Source of the DNA: Bacteroidota bacterium
GTDB taxonomy: Bacteria; Bacteroidota; Bacteroidia; J057; JADKCL01
Length of the DNA stretch: 64,000 bases
Direction of reading: 5' to 3'
Assembly: GCA_016718825.1 (NCBI GenBank)
Contig: JADKCL010000005.1
Coordinates: 186,001-250,000 of the forward strand
In this document: positions 32,756 to 41,336 of the stretch, piece by piece
How the letters are laid out: each line of letters starts with the position of its first letter
How positions within the stretch are numbered: the first letter of the stretch is position 1
The notes under the pieces: model-generated
What the model was told of the DNA's origin: nothing
What the model saw: only the letters and a program-made list of their open reading frames with translations
The model's database searches: none
Made by a program: the position numbers and the translations under genes

Positions 32756-35470
32756 TCATTCGATCACCACGCGCCGCACAAGGCGGCTCCCATTTCCCGT
32801 CGCAGCCACAAAGTAACTGCCCGCAGGCACATCCGTTGCCCAAGACAACCGGTGCCCGCTTTGAAATGGCGCAAGCACCTCCCGCTTCAACTTCCTGCCC
32901 ATCACATCGACCAATTCCACGACAATTTCCGTGTCCGAATTGCCCATAAAGCCGATCTCAAAGCGCCCATCGCTAGGATTAGGCGACACCGACATCGTCA
33001 AGAAACGCGGACTAGATGGATCGTTTTTTACCGAAATTTCGTCTTTGAGACTCACACCCCAAAGTCCACGTCCAAAGGTTGCCGCGACCAGTTGTTGATT
33101 GGTCGCATCCAATTCCAATTCGCTCACGATCACGTTGGGCAGGTCTTGGGCATACAACTGCCAAGCGCTCAGCGTGTCGTTAAGGTAGTAAACCCCGACA
33201 TCCATCCCGACATAGACAGGGTTGTTGGGGTGGAGTCGGTCATGCACAACGCAATTCACCGGCAGGTTGGGCAGATTGATGGAAATGTTGGTCCAAGTCG
33301 CCCCTGCATCGGTCGTTTTGAAAACCTTGGTGCCGGAGACGAATCCGCCTGCTGTCACCCATGCTGTGGCAGGTGCGTCGGCATCGACCGCGATGTAGGT
33401 CAGGTAAAGGGAATCCGGCAGCCCGGCAGTTCTGTCTTGCCATGTCGATCCGCCATTGGTTGTCACCCACAAGGCACTCGGTTCGGAATAGGCAAAATAG
33501 AAGCGTTTCGTAACATAGATGTAGTCCGGGTCGCTTTGGGCTACTGCGAGTGCCGAACTGATATTGGGCTGCCCATAGGCCGGAATGACGGGGAAATTGG
33601 AAATTGCATTCCAGCTTGATCCCGCGTCTGTGCTCTTCCAGAGATTTCCATAGGCAGCAAAAAGTGTATTCGGATCGTTGGGATGCATGACGTAGGGTGT
33701 CGTCCATTCGCCTGTTTCTGCAATGCCCCAAGAAACGCCGAATGTACTTGCGCCGCCATCATTCGTGCCCACGATATTGCCATACTGCGAACTTCCATAA
33801 AACGTCAAGGGATCTGTCGGATGAAGGATGCATTCCATTCCATCGCCACCGATCACGTTGCTCCAGGTAGTTCCGTTATAAAAATAGGTCGAATTGTCCT
33901 GTGCACCCGCGAGCAAATTCCCCGGATTTCCCGGGCTCGTGCTGCAACGGTAGAAGGACGTGGCCTGCATTCCGGCGCTGAGTTTTGTCCACGTAGTGGG
34001 CCACAAATAGCCCGACGTATTGATGGCATCAAACCAAGACCCAATCGTGATTTGAGGCGTGCTGTACAATCCACCGTCGTTGCAGATATAAAAATTGTTG
34101 CTCAAAGGATTGTAGGCAAACTGATGCTGATCGGCATGGAGGCTGTTTCCATAGGCATTGATCCAGTAGGAGACACCGTCCCAGGTGACGCCGCCATCGG
34201 TGCTGCCCCAGGCGTTGATACCGCCCGTGTAGATTTTGTTCCGATCCGACGGATCGACCAACAAAGCCAAGTCATACCAGCCTTGCCCACCTGTGCCAAA
34301 ACCATCGTCCCAGCCCAAAATATTGGGTGTGGAGCTTTGTTGGGTCCATGATGCGCCTGCATTCGTGCTGCGGTAGAGTCCGGCAAAGCCGGCGTCCATC
34401 CCGGCGCAAAGCGCATAGACATAGTTGTGGTCGGTCGGTGAAACCGCCAATTCGATGCGTTGTACCACGCCGCGACCGGCAATTCCCGTCGGCAAAACCG
34501 TCCAAGTTTGGCCAAAATCCGTGGATTTCATGATGCTCACCGTCCCCATGTCCAACGACGAACGGTAGCCGGTGGAGGCATACAAGACCTGCGGATCAAC
34601 GGGGTCCTTTTCCAAATCCCAAATGATGCTGTCGTGCACACTTACCCAACTCACGCCTGCGTCCGTAGACCTGCGAATGCCATAAGTGCCGCCAGCAACC
34701 AGCGTCAAGGTATTGCTCGGATGGATGAAAACCCGCCTTGTCAGGGAAAAATCAGCATCCGTTTGCAAAACAGACAATCCCGTCGGATTCCAAGTGGTGC
34801 CGCCATCGGTCGTTTTGTACACGCCCAAGCCATAGTGGGTATGCCGCTTGCGGTTATCCAGCGAAAGCCCCGCCCCGAAATAGGCGTAGTCACCCACCGA
34901 AATGTAGATTTCATCTGTGTTGACCGGATTGACAGCGATGTCGCTGATGCGTAGCATGGGCAAATTGTCGGTCAATGGCGTCCAGTTTTGGCCGCCGTCG
35001 ACGGTTTTCCATACCCCGCCTTGCGCTACGCCAACCCAAAAGGTATTCGGATCCAGCGGATGGAAGGCGATACAATTGATGCGCCCGATACCAGGTTCCC
35101 ATTCCGGGAAGGCAGGATTGGCATAATGGTCTGGACCGAGCGGGAGCCAGCTGTCGGCAGCGGCAGCTTTTGCAGTTGCGGATTTTGCGTCTGCAACTTT
35201 TTGGGATTCAATGGCATAGGTCGCCGGATCGGGGAAGCTGCCATCGGGATTCATGCGATGGGCGTTAAAGTCTTCCCAGCGTTTGATCCATTTCCAACCT
35301 TTGACGGCTTTCAAGTCGGTTTTGCGTGACCATTCGTCGAGATTTCGTTGGAATTCAGCGAAGGTCTGCGGACCAGTGCCTGGGTTTGTCTCCAAAAAGG
35401 TCTGCCCCAAAGCGGAGTTAGAAGCGAAAAGCAGCAAGCTTAAAAAACTGGATATCGCGAGATGACGCAT
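32756..35470 (-). CDS. Large secreted BNR/sortilin-like repeat protein with T9SS tail
   Basis: 904 residues: signal peptide ending LGQ, then many Asp-box (BNR) repeats of VPS10/photosystem-stability-factor style (GGVWKTVDGGQNWTPL, IMKSTDFGQTWTVL, VFKTTDAGATWTNIS), which form large beta-propellers, and a type A T9SS tail (MSVSPNPSDGRFEIGF, WATDVPAGSYFVAATGNG). Such proteins are exported to the surface or medium. Some relatives are glycosidases, but no sialidase arginine triad is evident, so an adhesive or binding role is more likely. Confidence 0.9.
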   Translation of the reverse strand: MRHLAISSFLSLLLFASNSALGQTFLETNPGTGPQTFAEFQRNLDEWSRKTDLKAVKGWKWIKRWEDFNAHRMNPDGSFPDPATYAIESQKVADAKSATAKAAAADSWLPLGPDHYANPAFPEWEPGIGRINCIAFHPLDPNTFWVGVAQGGVWKTVDGGQNWTPLTDNLPMLRISDIAVNPVNTDEIYISVGDYAYFGAGLSLDNRKRHTHYGLGVYKTTDGGTTWNPTGLSVLQTDADFSLTRRVFIHPSNTLTLVAGGTYGIRRSTDAGVSWVSVHDSIIWDLEKDPVDPQVLYASTGYRSSLDMGTVSIMKSTDFGQTWTVLPTGIAGRGVVQRIELAVSPTDHNYVYALCAGMDAGFAGLYRSTNAGASWTQQSSTPNILGWDDGFGTGGQGWYDLALLVDPSDRNKIYTGGINAWGSTDGGVTWDGVSYWINAYGNSLHADQHQFAYNPLSNNFYICNDGGLYSTPQITIGSWFDAINTSGYLWPTTWTKLSAGMQATSFYRCSTSPGNPGNLLAGAQDNSTYFYNGTTWSNVIGGDGMECILHPTDPLTFYGSSQYGNIVGTNDGGASTFGVSWGIAETGEWTTPYVMHPNDPNTLFAAYGNLWKSTDAGSSWNAISNFPVIPAYGQPNISSALAVAQSDPDYIYVTKRFYFAYSEPSALWVTTNGGSTWQDRTAGLPDSLYLTYIAVDADAPATAWVTAGGFVSGTKVFKTTDAGATWTNISINLPNLPVNCVVHDRLHPNNPVYVGMDVGVYYLNDTLSAWQLYAQDLPNVIVSELELDATNQQLVAATFGRGLWGVSLKDEISVKNDPSSPRFLTMSVSPNPSDGRFEIGFMGNSDTEIVVELVDVMGRKLKREVLAPFQSGHRLSWATDVPAGSYFVAATGNGSRLVRRVVIE

Positions 35471-35606
35471 GGAGGAATCATTGAATTTTGGGGAAGTTCA
35501 TGAGAAACCAAGGATTTCGCAATCCGGAAATGTCTTCCAGCTACACAATACAATCATTTTTGAAGTCGATCGAAATGCTTTACATTGCATTTGGATTCCA
35601 ATTCCG

Positions 35607-36131
35607 ATGCCGAAAATGAAAACCCGCGCTTTCCTTGCACCCATGTTGGGAGTTCTCCTCTTGTTTGCAGCATGCAACCGCGTCACGCCAAATACCGCCG
35701 TTGCTTACAACGATGCGATTGTGGACGTACAAGCGCATGTGGTGGCGCATTTTGATGAATTTGTCATGACTGCCGACGAAGGGGATAGCCTTGGAGCCAT
35801 TGCCGCTTTGGAAGATGCACTGGACAGTTCACGTGTCGGACTCAAAAAGTTGGAAGCCATGAAGCCATTTGATGGACAAACCAAGCTCCTTGAAGCAGCA
35901 AAAGGGTTGGTTGGCCATTATATCAAAGGTTTGGATCAGGATTTTCGACAAATTTTGCCTGTCATTACGAGTCACAGTGCCACTTTGGAGCAATTGGAGC
36001 ATGCAAATGATGTCCGCGATGCGTTCAAGCATCAAGAAGACAGTCTGTTTGCCGCTGTAGAAGCTGCTCAAAAGGAAATGGCGGAAAAGTACAAGTTTGA
36101 ATTCCACCAACAGGTTGAGGAAATAGATTAG
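35607..36131 (+). CDS. Lipoprotein, helical, unknown function
   Basis: 174 residues from MPKMKTRAFL (frame open from 35469, but the extra part has no protein features). Lipobox LFAAC. The mature part is helical (VAYNDAIVDVQAHVVAHFDEFV, VGLKKLEAMKPFDGQTKLLEAA, QVEEID), somewhat like LIC11966-type surface lipoproteins, but this is a weak resemblance. It lies 71 bp upstream of the first of three paralogous membrane proteins and may be cotranscribed. Confidence 0.68.
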   Translation: MPKMKTRAFLAPMLGVLLLFAACNRVTPNTAVAYNDAIVDVQAHVVAHFDEFVMTADEGDSLGAIAALEDALDSSRVGLKKLEAMKPFDGQTKLLEAAKGLVGHYIKGLDQDFRQILPVITSHSATLEQLEHANDVRDAFKHQEDSLFAAVEAAQKEMAEKYKFEFHQQVEEID

Positions 36132-36202
36132 ACTTGATTTTTGGAATGATTATTGAAGTTTCGGAGCCGATGGATCGTCGATACGCTCAAAAAAAGTATA
36201 AA

Positions 36203-36778
36203 ATGAAGAATTTCACCGTCTTATTTGCCGCAATTTTATTCCTCTTTGGAACCCAAACTGCATGGGCCGACGTCGCCAACGAAGGAGAAGTCGACGTCAA
36301 AGTTGAACTGATCAATGGGAAGGATTTCCCGGGATTCGAGTTCTTCATCCGGTACCAAAACTATCATTACGATATGGGCTATCAGCCCGATGGACTGACC
36401 GACATCGTGCTCGAGCCTGGGCTCGTCACTGAAACGGGTGGAAGGGGCGATCAATCGTTGCTTTACGCGCGTGATGAAAAAGGAAACGAATTCGTCTCCA
36501 AAACCGAAGTGGGTGGTGTAGACTCGGATTTTGGCCCCAATGTGGCCTATTATCTCGATCAGATTGAGGTGATCAGTGTCAAAAATGGCGAAATCAAGTT
36601 CAAAATCGCAGCGCGCAAAAAAATGAGCGGAGACGACAAAGTCCTCAAGATCATCAAAGGAGATGTCAGCGGTGGTGAAATGTCTACTTGGTTGATCATC
36701 TTGGTCCCGATTTTCTGCCTTACCGGCTTGGTCGCGTTTTTTGTGTTGCGTCGCCGGAAAAGTGGTGATCAGCGCTAA
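36203..36778 (+). CDS. Type I single-span membrane protein, tandem paralog 1 of 3
   Basis: 191 residues from MKNFTVLFA (frame open from 36134). Signal peptide ends WADVA; an extracytoplasmic beta-rich domain of about 140 residues follows (KVELINGKDFPGFEFFIRYQ, YHYDMGYQPDGL, SLLYARDEKGNEFVSK, IEVISVKNGEIKFKI); then GDVSGG, one membrane span (LIILVPIFCLTGLVAFFVL) and a basic end RRRK. The same layout and motifs occur in the next two genes. No named family. The domain would face the periplasm if it is in the inner membrane. Confidence 0.75.
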   Translation: MKNFTVLFAAILFLFGTQTAWADVANEGEVDVKVELINGKDFPGFEFFIRYQNYHYDMGYQPDGLTDIVLEPGLVTETGGRGDQSLLYARDEKGNEFVSKTEVGGVDSDFGPNVAYYLDQIEVISVKNGEIKFKIAARKKMSGDDKVLKIIKGDVSGGEMSTWLIILVPIFCLTGLVAFFVLRRRKSGDQR

Positions 36779-36807
36779 TGCGTTTTTCTATTCGGCGAAT
36801 GTCTTTA

Positions 36808-36815
36808 TACCTTTG
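36808..36815 (+). promoter_or_regulatory. -7 element before paralog 2
   Basis: TACCTTTG matches TAnnTTTG exactly, 20 bp before the start of the second paralog. No clear -33 element is seen, so it may be a weak internal promoter. Confidence 0.35.
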
Positions 36816-36834
36816 TTCAAAACTGAAGATTTAG

Positions 36835-37404
36835 ATGAAAAAGTTGGGTTTCCTTTTGGCTCTTCTGTGCATGTTTGTTGGCAATAGCGCAGTTTGGGCC
36901 GATATCGCGACAAGGGACGAAGTCGAAGTCAAGGTGGAGTTGATGAACGCCGCACGCTTTCCGAGCTTCGAATTTTATATCCGTTTTCAAGGTTATCATT
37001 ATGACATGGGGCACAAACCCGACTCACTTGTCGATGTGGTGATGGAGCCTGGCAAAGCAATCAGCACAGGTCAACGCGGTGCACGTTCGTTTTTGTATGC
37101 GCGTGACAAAAATGGACGGAAGTATGTTTCGAAGAAGGAAATCGGTGGAATGACAACCGAGCGCGGTGTCGATGTTTCCCACTATGTCGATCAAATTGAA
37201 GTGATCAGCCTCCGCAAGGGTGAATTGAAGTTCAAAGTCGTCGCAAGGAAACGCATGGGCCACAACGGTGAAGTGATGGAAATCCTGAAGGGCGATGTCA
37301 GCGGTGGTGGGAAAGTGAATTGGATCGTCGTTTTGATTCCCGTCATTTGCCTCTCAGGGTTGGTAGCATTCTTTTTGTTGCGTCGTAAGCCTTTGGCCGC
37401 CTGA
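36835..37404 (+). CDS. Type I single-span membrane protein, tandem paralog 2 of 3
   Basis: 189 residues. Same architecture as paralog 1: signal peptide (MKKLGFLLALLCMFVG, ending WADIA), shared domain motifs (KVELMNAARFPSFEFYIRFQ, YHYDMGHKPDSLVD, SFLYARDKNGRKYVSKKEIGG, IEVISLRKGELKFKV), GDVSGGG, span (IVVLIPVICLSGLVAFFLL) and RRK. This copy and paralog 1 are the closest pair, suggesting recent duplication. Confidence 0.76.
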   Translation: MKKLGFLLALLCMFVGNSAVWADIATRDEVEVKVELMNAARFPSFEFYIRFQGYHYDMGHKPDSLVDVVMEPGKAISTGQRGARSFLYARDKNGRKYVSKKEIGGMTTERGVDVSHYVDQIEVISLRKGELKFKVVARKRMGHNGEVMEILKGDVSGGGKVNWIVVLIPVICLSGLVAFFLLRRKPLAA

Positions 37405-37489
37405 TGCTTCTGCACTGAGGAATTTTGCCGATTGCCGAATGGTTGTATCTTATTCCAAGACTTCGCGTTCTGTTGTCACAATAAAAAGG

Positions 37490-38080
37490 ATGAAAATGAG
37501 TTCCAAACTGCATTTTTTCATTTTGGCAGCTTTGCTGCTGATCAGCAGCGGATTAAGAGCTGACATTGCTGACGACAACAACAGCGAGCAACGGATTTAC
37601 GTGCATGTCGAGTTGATGAACGGAGATAAGTTTCCCGGTTATCAATTTTTCGTGCAATACCAGACTTACGAGGGTTATGGCGGCTATGATCCGGATTCGC
37701 TTCTGGAAATGCCGCTCTCTCCCGGAATTTCGCAGCCTACTTCGGAATATGGAGACAAGTCCTTCATTTTCGCACGTGATTCCACTGGCAAACTGTTTCA
37801 ATCAACCGTCAAATTCGGTGGAAGCAGAATGGAGATGGAACCCGACTTTGCCTACCTCGTGCAACGGATCGAGGTGGTCAGCATTCGCAATGGCGAAATA
37901 GAGGTGAAGCTTGTGGCTACCATGAAGATGGTCGATTACGAGGAAGTCATCGAAATGAAAAAAGGCACCGTCGGATCCCAATCACAAGAAATCATTCGGT
38001 TTGCGCTATTGCCCGCGGTCTGTTTGTTGGGCTTGATCGCATTTTTTGTGGTGCGTCGGCGCAAAGCTGTCCACAGCTGA
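37490..38080 (+). CDS. Type I single-span membrane protein, tandem paralog 3 of 3
   Basis: 196 residues from MKMSSKLHF (frame open from 37439). The most divergent copy, but it keeps the layout: signal peptide ending RADIA, HVELMNGDKFPGYQFFVQYQ, GGYDPDSLLEMPLSPG, KSFIFARDSTGKLFQS, IEVVSIRNGEIEVKL, span (LLPAVCLLGLIAFFVV) and RRRK. The proline, cysteine, glycine and AFF of the membrane span are the same in all three. A small polytopic membrane protein follows after 43 bp. Confidence 0.76.
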   Translation: MKMSSKLHFFILAALLLISSGLRADIADDNNSEQRIYVHVELMNGDKFPGYQFFVQYQTYEGYGGYDPDSLLEMPLSPGISQPTSEYGDKSFIFARDSTGKLFQSTVKFGGSRMEMEPDFAYLVQRIEVVSIRNGEIEVKLVATMKMVDYEEVIEMKKGTVGSQSQEIIRFALLPAVCLLGLIAFFVVRRRKAVHS

Positions 38081-38123
38081 TATTTCCTTTCGCATTCTAG
38101 TTCACCATTAAACATCCATCGCT

Positions 38124-38447
38124 TTGCCGGCGTTGCTCGTTTACCTTCTGCTGACGATTCTCTTCGAATTGCCCATTTTTCTCCTCTTTTGGCGAAAGGA
38201 AGGGTGGTTGTCGGCCGTTGTATTTTGTATTCTTGTCAATGGATTCACCAATCCGGTGCTGAACCTGATCCTGACACAATTCGATGCAAATGTTTGGCTG
38301 CTTGAAATTGGCGTTGTCGTCGTCGAAATGCTCTGCGCAATGCTGATTTTCAAAGCGAAATGGCCCAAGGCGCTGCTGTTTTCCTTTGCTGCGAATGCAT
38401 TCAGTTACAGCGTAGGAGTTTTGTTGTTTGAAATCGGTTGGCTTTGA
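38124..38447 (+). CDS. Small polytopic membrane protein downstream of the paralog trio
   Basis: 107 residues from a TTG start; no ATG is available before an upstream stop. Four spans are likely: LLVYLLLTILFELPIFLLFW, GWLSAVVFCILVNGFTNPVLN, LLEIGVVVVEMLCAMLIF and LLFSFAANAFSYSVGVLLF. The polar NGFTNP and in-membrane acidic residues look functional rather than structural. No named family is recognised. Its last 43 bp overlap the end of the convergent flippase-like gene. Possibly the partner or processing factor of the three single-span proteins; that is a guess from order alone. Confidence 0.65.
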   Translation: MPALLVYLLLTILFELPIFLLFWRKEGWLSAVVFCILVNGFTNPVLNLILTQFDANVWLLEIGVVVVEMLCAMLIFKAKWPKALLFSFAANAFSYSVGVLLFEIGWL

Positions 38448-39454
38448 TTTTTAGATGGTTGCATTCGCAGCAGGATGAAGAATCCCATCAAACCCAATGC
38501 CCCGACAACCAAGTAGAAAACAGTTTGTACAGCATGGTTCAAAGTCGCCACGCTTATGCCGACCAATTGCGAATAGCCTAGAAACATCATCCAACCCGAA
38601 ACAATGTAATGGTAGGCCCCTGCCGAACCCGCAGGCAACGGAACCGTTCTCGACAAGCTCCCGAAGATGAAAACGTAGAATGCGAGCGATGGTAAGTTCG
38701 TAGAATCCACTTGCAGGGCCATCAGTGTACACAACGGGGCTGAATAGTAGCTCAGCCAGATCAGCAAAGTGTGGCCGGTGAATTCAAGAAGTGCCTTCGG
38801 GCGTAGCTTGAGGGCTGCCATCAAACCGTTCCAGATTTCTTTTGCCCAGCCTTGGATTTTGGAGGACCAACCTGGACGATTGCTGTTGCGTCGGCGAAAA
38901 GCAACGCCGTAAAGCACAACCAAACCGATGATTCCCAAGCAGGCGACAAAGACCAGTTTCCAGCTCAGAGCGGCAAAAAGCGGCTGCATCAATTCATCAA
39001 AAAAGAACACTGACGCCTGGGAACCCATTCCAAACATGGCTGCGACAACCAAAACACCTAACGTCAGCATGTCCACGGCCCTTTCGGCCACCACCGTACC
39101 GCCCAAGGCCAGCACGGGCGCACCTGAAAGCCGGTTCAGCGCCACACAGCGGTTGATTTCGCCAATCCTTGGGATGCCAAGATTGCTCAGGTAGCCCGTC
39201 ATCATGGTCATGAAACATGCCATCAACCCCGCCTCATGCCCGGAGGCGCGGATGAGCAATTGCCAGCGCCGCGCGCGGCTCACATGCCCCACGAGCGTGA
39301 GCAGCAGCCCGAGACCGATCCATTCCCAGCGTGCGCGGGTCATTTCGGCACCGATCGCCGTCAAGTCCTGCCCCCTCAAGGCCAGCCATAGCAACAGCAG
39401 CCCGACGATCAGGAGTCCGGTAAATTGAAGCCATTGCCGTTGCACTGCGGTCAT
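38405..39454 (-). CDS. Lysylphosphatidylglycerol synthase-like flippase domain protein (UPF0104)
   Basis: 349 residues from MTAVQRQWL (frame open to 39649, but the additional part has no membrane-protein features). About eight to nine spans. Family motifs are ARRWQLLIRA near the start, GYLSNLGIPRIGEINRCVAL, then GGTVVAERAVDMLTLGVL and the end region PLPAGSAGAYHYIVSGW. It matches the membrane flippase domain of MprF/AglD2 relatives without the synthase domain. The substrate is probably a lipid-linked molecule but is unknown. Confidence 0.88.
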   Translation of the reverse strand: MTAVQRQWLQFTGLLIVGLLLLWLALRGQDLTAIGAEMTRARWEWIGLGLLLTLVGHVSRARRWQLLIRASGHEAGLMACFMTMMTGYLSNLGIPRIGEINRCVALNRLSGAPVLALGGTVVAERAVDMLTLGVLVVAAMFGMGSQASVFFFDELMQPLFAALSWKLVFVACLGIIGLVVLYGVAFRRRNSNRPGWSSKIQGWAKEIWNGLMAALKLRPKALLEFTGHTLLIWLSYYSAPLCTLMALQVDSTNLPSLAFYVFIFGSLSRTVPLPAGSAGAYHYIVSGWMMFLGYSQLVGISVATLNHAVQTVFYLVVGALGLMGFFILLRMQPSKNQSQPISNNKTPTL

Positions 39455-39663
39455 CCCTGCCAAACTAGTAGCCACACCCCAATGTCGCAACTTGACCCGC
39501 CCTGAGATGCGAAATTTTCCCAAAGTCTTGTCATTCCCAACCCATTTCCCGAATTTGGAAGTTCGGTGACCCTTAATAAAAATTTCGGCCCGAATTTTGC
39601 AAGATCGATCAAGCAAGTCCATTGGGGCTTGGCACAATGGAATTCTCAAGGAAAATCAGTCGT

Positions 39664-40380
39664 ATGAAAAAACTCATTCTCTTCACCGCCCTCCTGTTGG
39701 CCTGTTTCATGGGTCAAGCACAGGCTCCGAATTTCTTCACAAAAGCGGATGCCTTTTTTGCCAAAAACATCAGCGCCGGCATGGTTGACTATGCCGGAAT
39801 CAAGGCCAACGCCGCCGAGTTGAAGGATCTCGTGGCAATGATCGGCACCTACAAAATGACGGCTGCCGACGATGCTACCTCCAAGGCATTTTTGATCAAT
39901 GCCTACAACATTTTGGTGATCAAGAACGTGGTCGATCACTATCCCATCGCCAAGCCAACCGACGTTACGGGATTTTTTGATGCCATCAAGTTCAACCTTG
40001 CGGGCACACAAATCACGCTCAGCGACATCGAAAACAAGAAAATCCGTCCGGTGTTCAAGGATCCACGCACACACTTTGCCTTGGTTTGCGCTGCCAAAAG
40101 CTGCCCACCGATTGCCAACTATGCTTTCACCCCGACCAACGTCGAGACCAAATTGGAGGCCATCACCAAAGCTGCACTGAACAATACCAGCTTCATCAAG
40201 GTGAATACCGGCAACAAAACAGTTCAGTTTTCCCAAATTTTGGACTGGTACAAGGATGATTTCCTTGCCGTCAAGCCATCGATTTTGGAGTACGTCAACA
40301 AATACCGCATTACCGCGATTCCCGCCAACTTCACCCAGAGCTTCTATGAGTACAACTGGGCGCTGAACGGAAAAAAGTAA
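39664..40380 (+). CDS. Secreted DUF547 protein (possible C-terminal extension)
   Basis: 238 residues from MKKLILFTALL (frame open from 39622). Signal peptide ends GQAQA. DUF547 motifs are VDYAGIKANAAELKDL, KAFLINAYNILVIKNVVDHYP, DIENKKIRPVFKDPRTHFALVCAAKSCPPI and FSQILDWYKDDF. DUF547 is a papain-like fold; the family cysteine/histidine region (FALVCAAKSCPP) is intact. The stop directly follows an A6 run; one more A would extend the protein by about 105 Pro-rich residues (see 40377-40694). Confidence 0.9.
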   Translation: MKKLILFTALLLACFMGQAQAPNFFTKADAFFAKNISAGMVDYAGIKANAAELKDLVAMIGTYKMTAADDATSKAFLINAYNILVIKNVVDHYPIAKPTDVTGFFDAIKFNLAGTQITLSDIENKKIRPVFKDPRTHFALVCAAKSCPPIANYAFTPTNVETKLEAITKAALNNTSFIKVNTGNKTVQFSQILDWYKDDFLAVKPSILEYVNKYRITAIPANFTQSFYEYNWALNGKK

Positions 40381-40694
40381 GCGCAGGGTCAGGAGCGGCG
40401 ACAACGCCAAAGCCACCTGTAAAACCCACTCAGCATCCGCCTGACCCTGCAAAGCCCAAAAAGGAAGCAGGTCAGGCGGATGTTTTCATTGCAAAGAACG
40501 ACACCGTGCATGTTGATTCGGTGAAGTCGGTGAAAATCATCCTACCCCTAGGCGGGCAATCCACCCCTTCGACCACGGTGCCGCCCGATACGCTGACAAG
40601 GCAGGTGGAGGAAATGCCGCCACAGGGGCCTGAGAAGGGAATCAAGTCCATCGATTTGGGGAACTGTCGAACTTTCTATGGGAGCTGTATTTGA
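40377..40694 (+). other. Protein-like open frame after DUF547; probable frameshifted extension or gene remnant
   Basis: In the +1 frame relative to the DUF547 gene, the sequence reads a Pro/Lys-rich linker (TTPKPPVKPTQHPPDP) and a beta-like stretch (ADVFIAKNDTVHVDSVKSVK) to a stop at 40694. Codon use is like the neighbours. An extra A in the run at 40371-40376 would join it to the DUF547 protein (343 residues). It also contains inverted copies of CATCCGCCTGACC (40434 and 40473 areas). Together with the poly-G tract this accounts for most of the 463-bp space before the DUF1801 gene. Confidence 0.45.
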
Positions 40695-40707
40695 CTTCGC
40701 GAACGTT

Positions 40708-40732
40708 GGGGGGGGGGGGGGGGGGGGGCCCC
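40708..40732. repeat. 21-G homopolymer followed by CCCC
   Basis: A run of 21 G residues followed by four Cs, far longer than any other homopolymer in the window and out of line with base composition. It may be a slippage-prone tract or an assembly or basecalling artefact. It is 136 bp before the DUF1801 gene. Confidence 0.9.
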
Positions 40733-40843
40733 TCGCGATTGATATCATACGAACTATCATTTTTCCGAAATCTCCACTTTGCTAATCCAAAAGTGCGGTT
40801 AAATAATTAGGTTTGGATCTGGAAAATGGATCAACGATAAAAA

Positions 40844-41245
40844 ATGGCAACAACAGCAAGACCCGACAAGGGAAATGATATCTTGACCTACCGCGATGGC
40901 AAATTGAATGCGGATTGGCAAAAGGAGCGTTTTGATTTGGTCAGTTCCTTGATCACAGCGGCTTATCCAACTGTGAAAGCCTGCATCAAATGGGCGCAAC
41001 CGGTTTGGGAAACAGCCGAAGGCCCGATGATTTTTTTCCGCGGAGCCTCCAAGCATGTCACCGTTGGCTTCTGGCGCGGTGCCGAATTTCAAGATCCCGA
41101 TGGCCTCCTAGAAGGCGAAGGTGACCGCATGAAACACCTCAAAATCAAGGAAAAGGATGAGGTGAACCCTGAAGTTCTCACGGGATTCATCCAGCAGGCG
41201 GTCAGCCTCAATGCACAAAAAGGCGATCCAACCAAGGGGAAATAG
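40844..41245 (+). CDS. DUF1801 (YdhG-like) protein
   Basis: 133 residues, cytoplasmic. DUF1801 signatures: DLVSSLITAAYPTVKACIKWAQPVWETAEGPMIFFRGASKHVTVGFWRGAEF and LKIKEKDEVNPEVLTGFIQQAVSLNAQ. The fold is small alpha/beta with unknown function. A TAGGTTTG at 40808-40815, 28 bp upstream, is a likely -7 element. Transcribed alone. Confidence 0.9.
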   Translation: MATTARPDKGNDILTYRDGKLNADWQKERFDLVSSLITAAYPTVKACIKWAQPVWETAEGPMIFFRGASKHVTVGFWRGAEFQDPDGLLEGEGDRMKHLKIKEKDEVNPEVLTGFIQQAVSLNAQKGDPTKGK

Positions 41246-41294
41246 CCGAGTTTTCGTTTTAAGGATAGCCTGAATTGTGCAACGCAAAGGATAA

Positions 41295-41324
41295 TTTGGG
41301 TAACAAGATGAATTGTTGCCTTTG
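41295..41324 (+). promoter_or_regulatory. Promoter of the outer-membrane barrel gene
   Basis: TTTG (41295-41298), an 18-bp spacer and TGCCTTTG (41317-41324) match the Bacteroidota -33/-7 pattern with one mismatch, 12 bp before the ATG at 41337. Confidence 0.5.
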
Positions 41325-41336
41325 AATATTGCTCCA

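Noticed and set aside
32420..33619. 399-residue plus-strand open frame
   Set aside because: Lies antisense to the Uma2 and BNR-repeat genes and has a His/Arg-rich, low-complexity composition.
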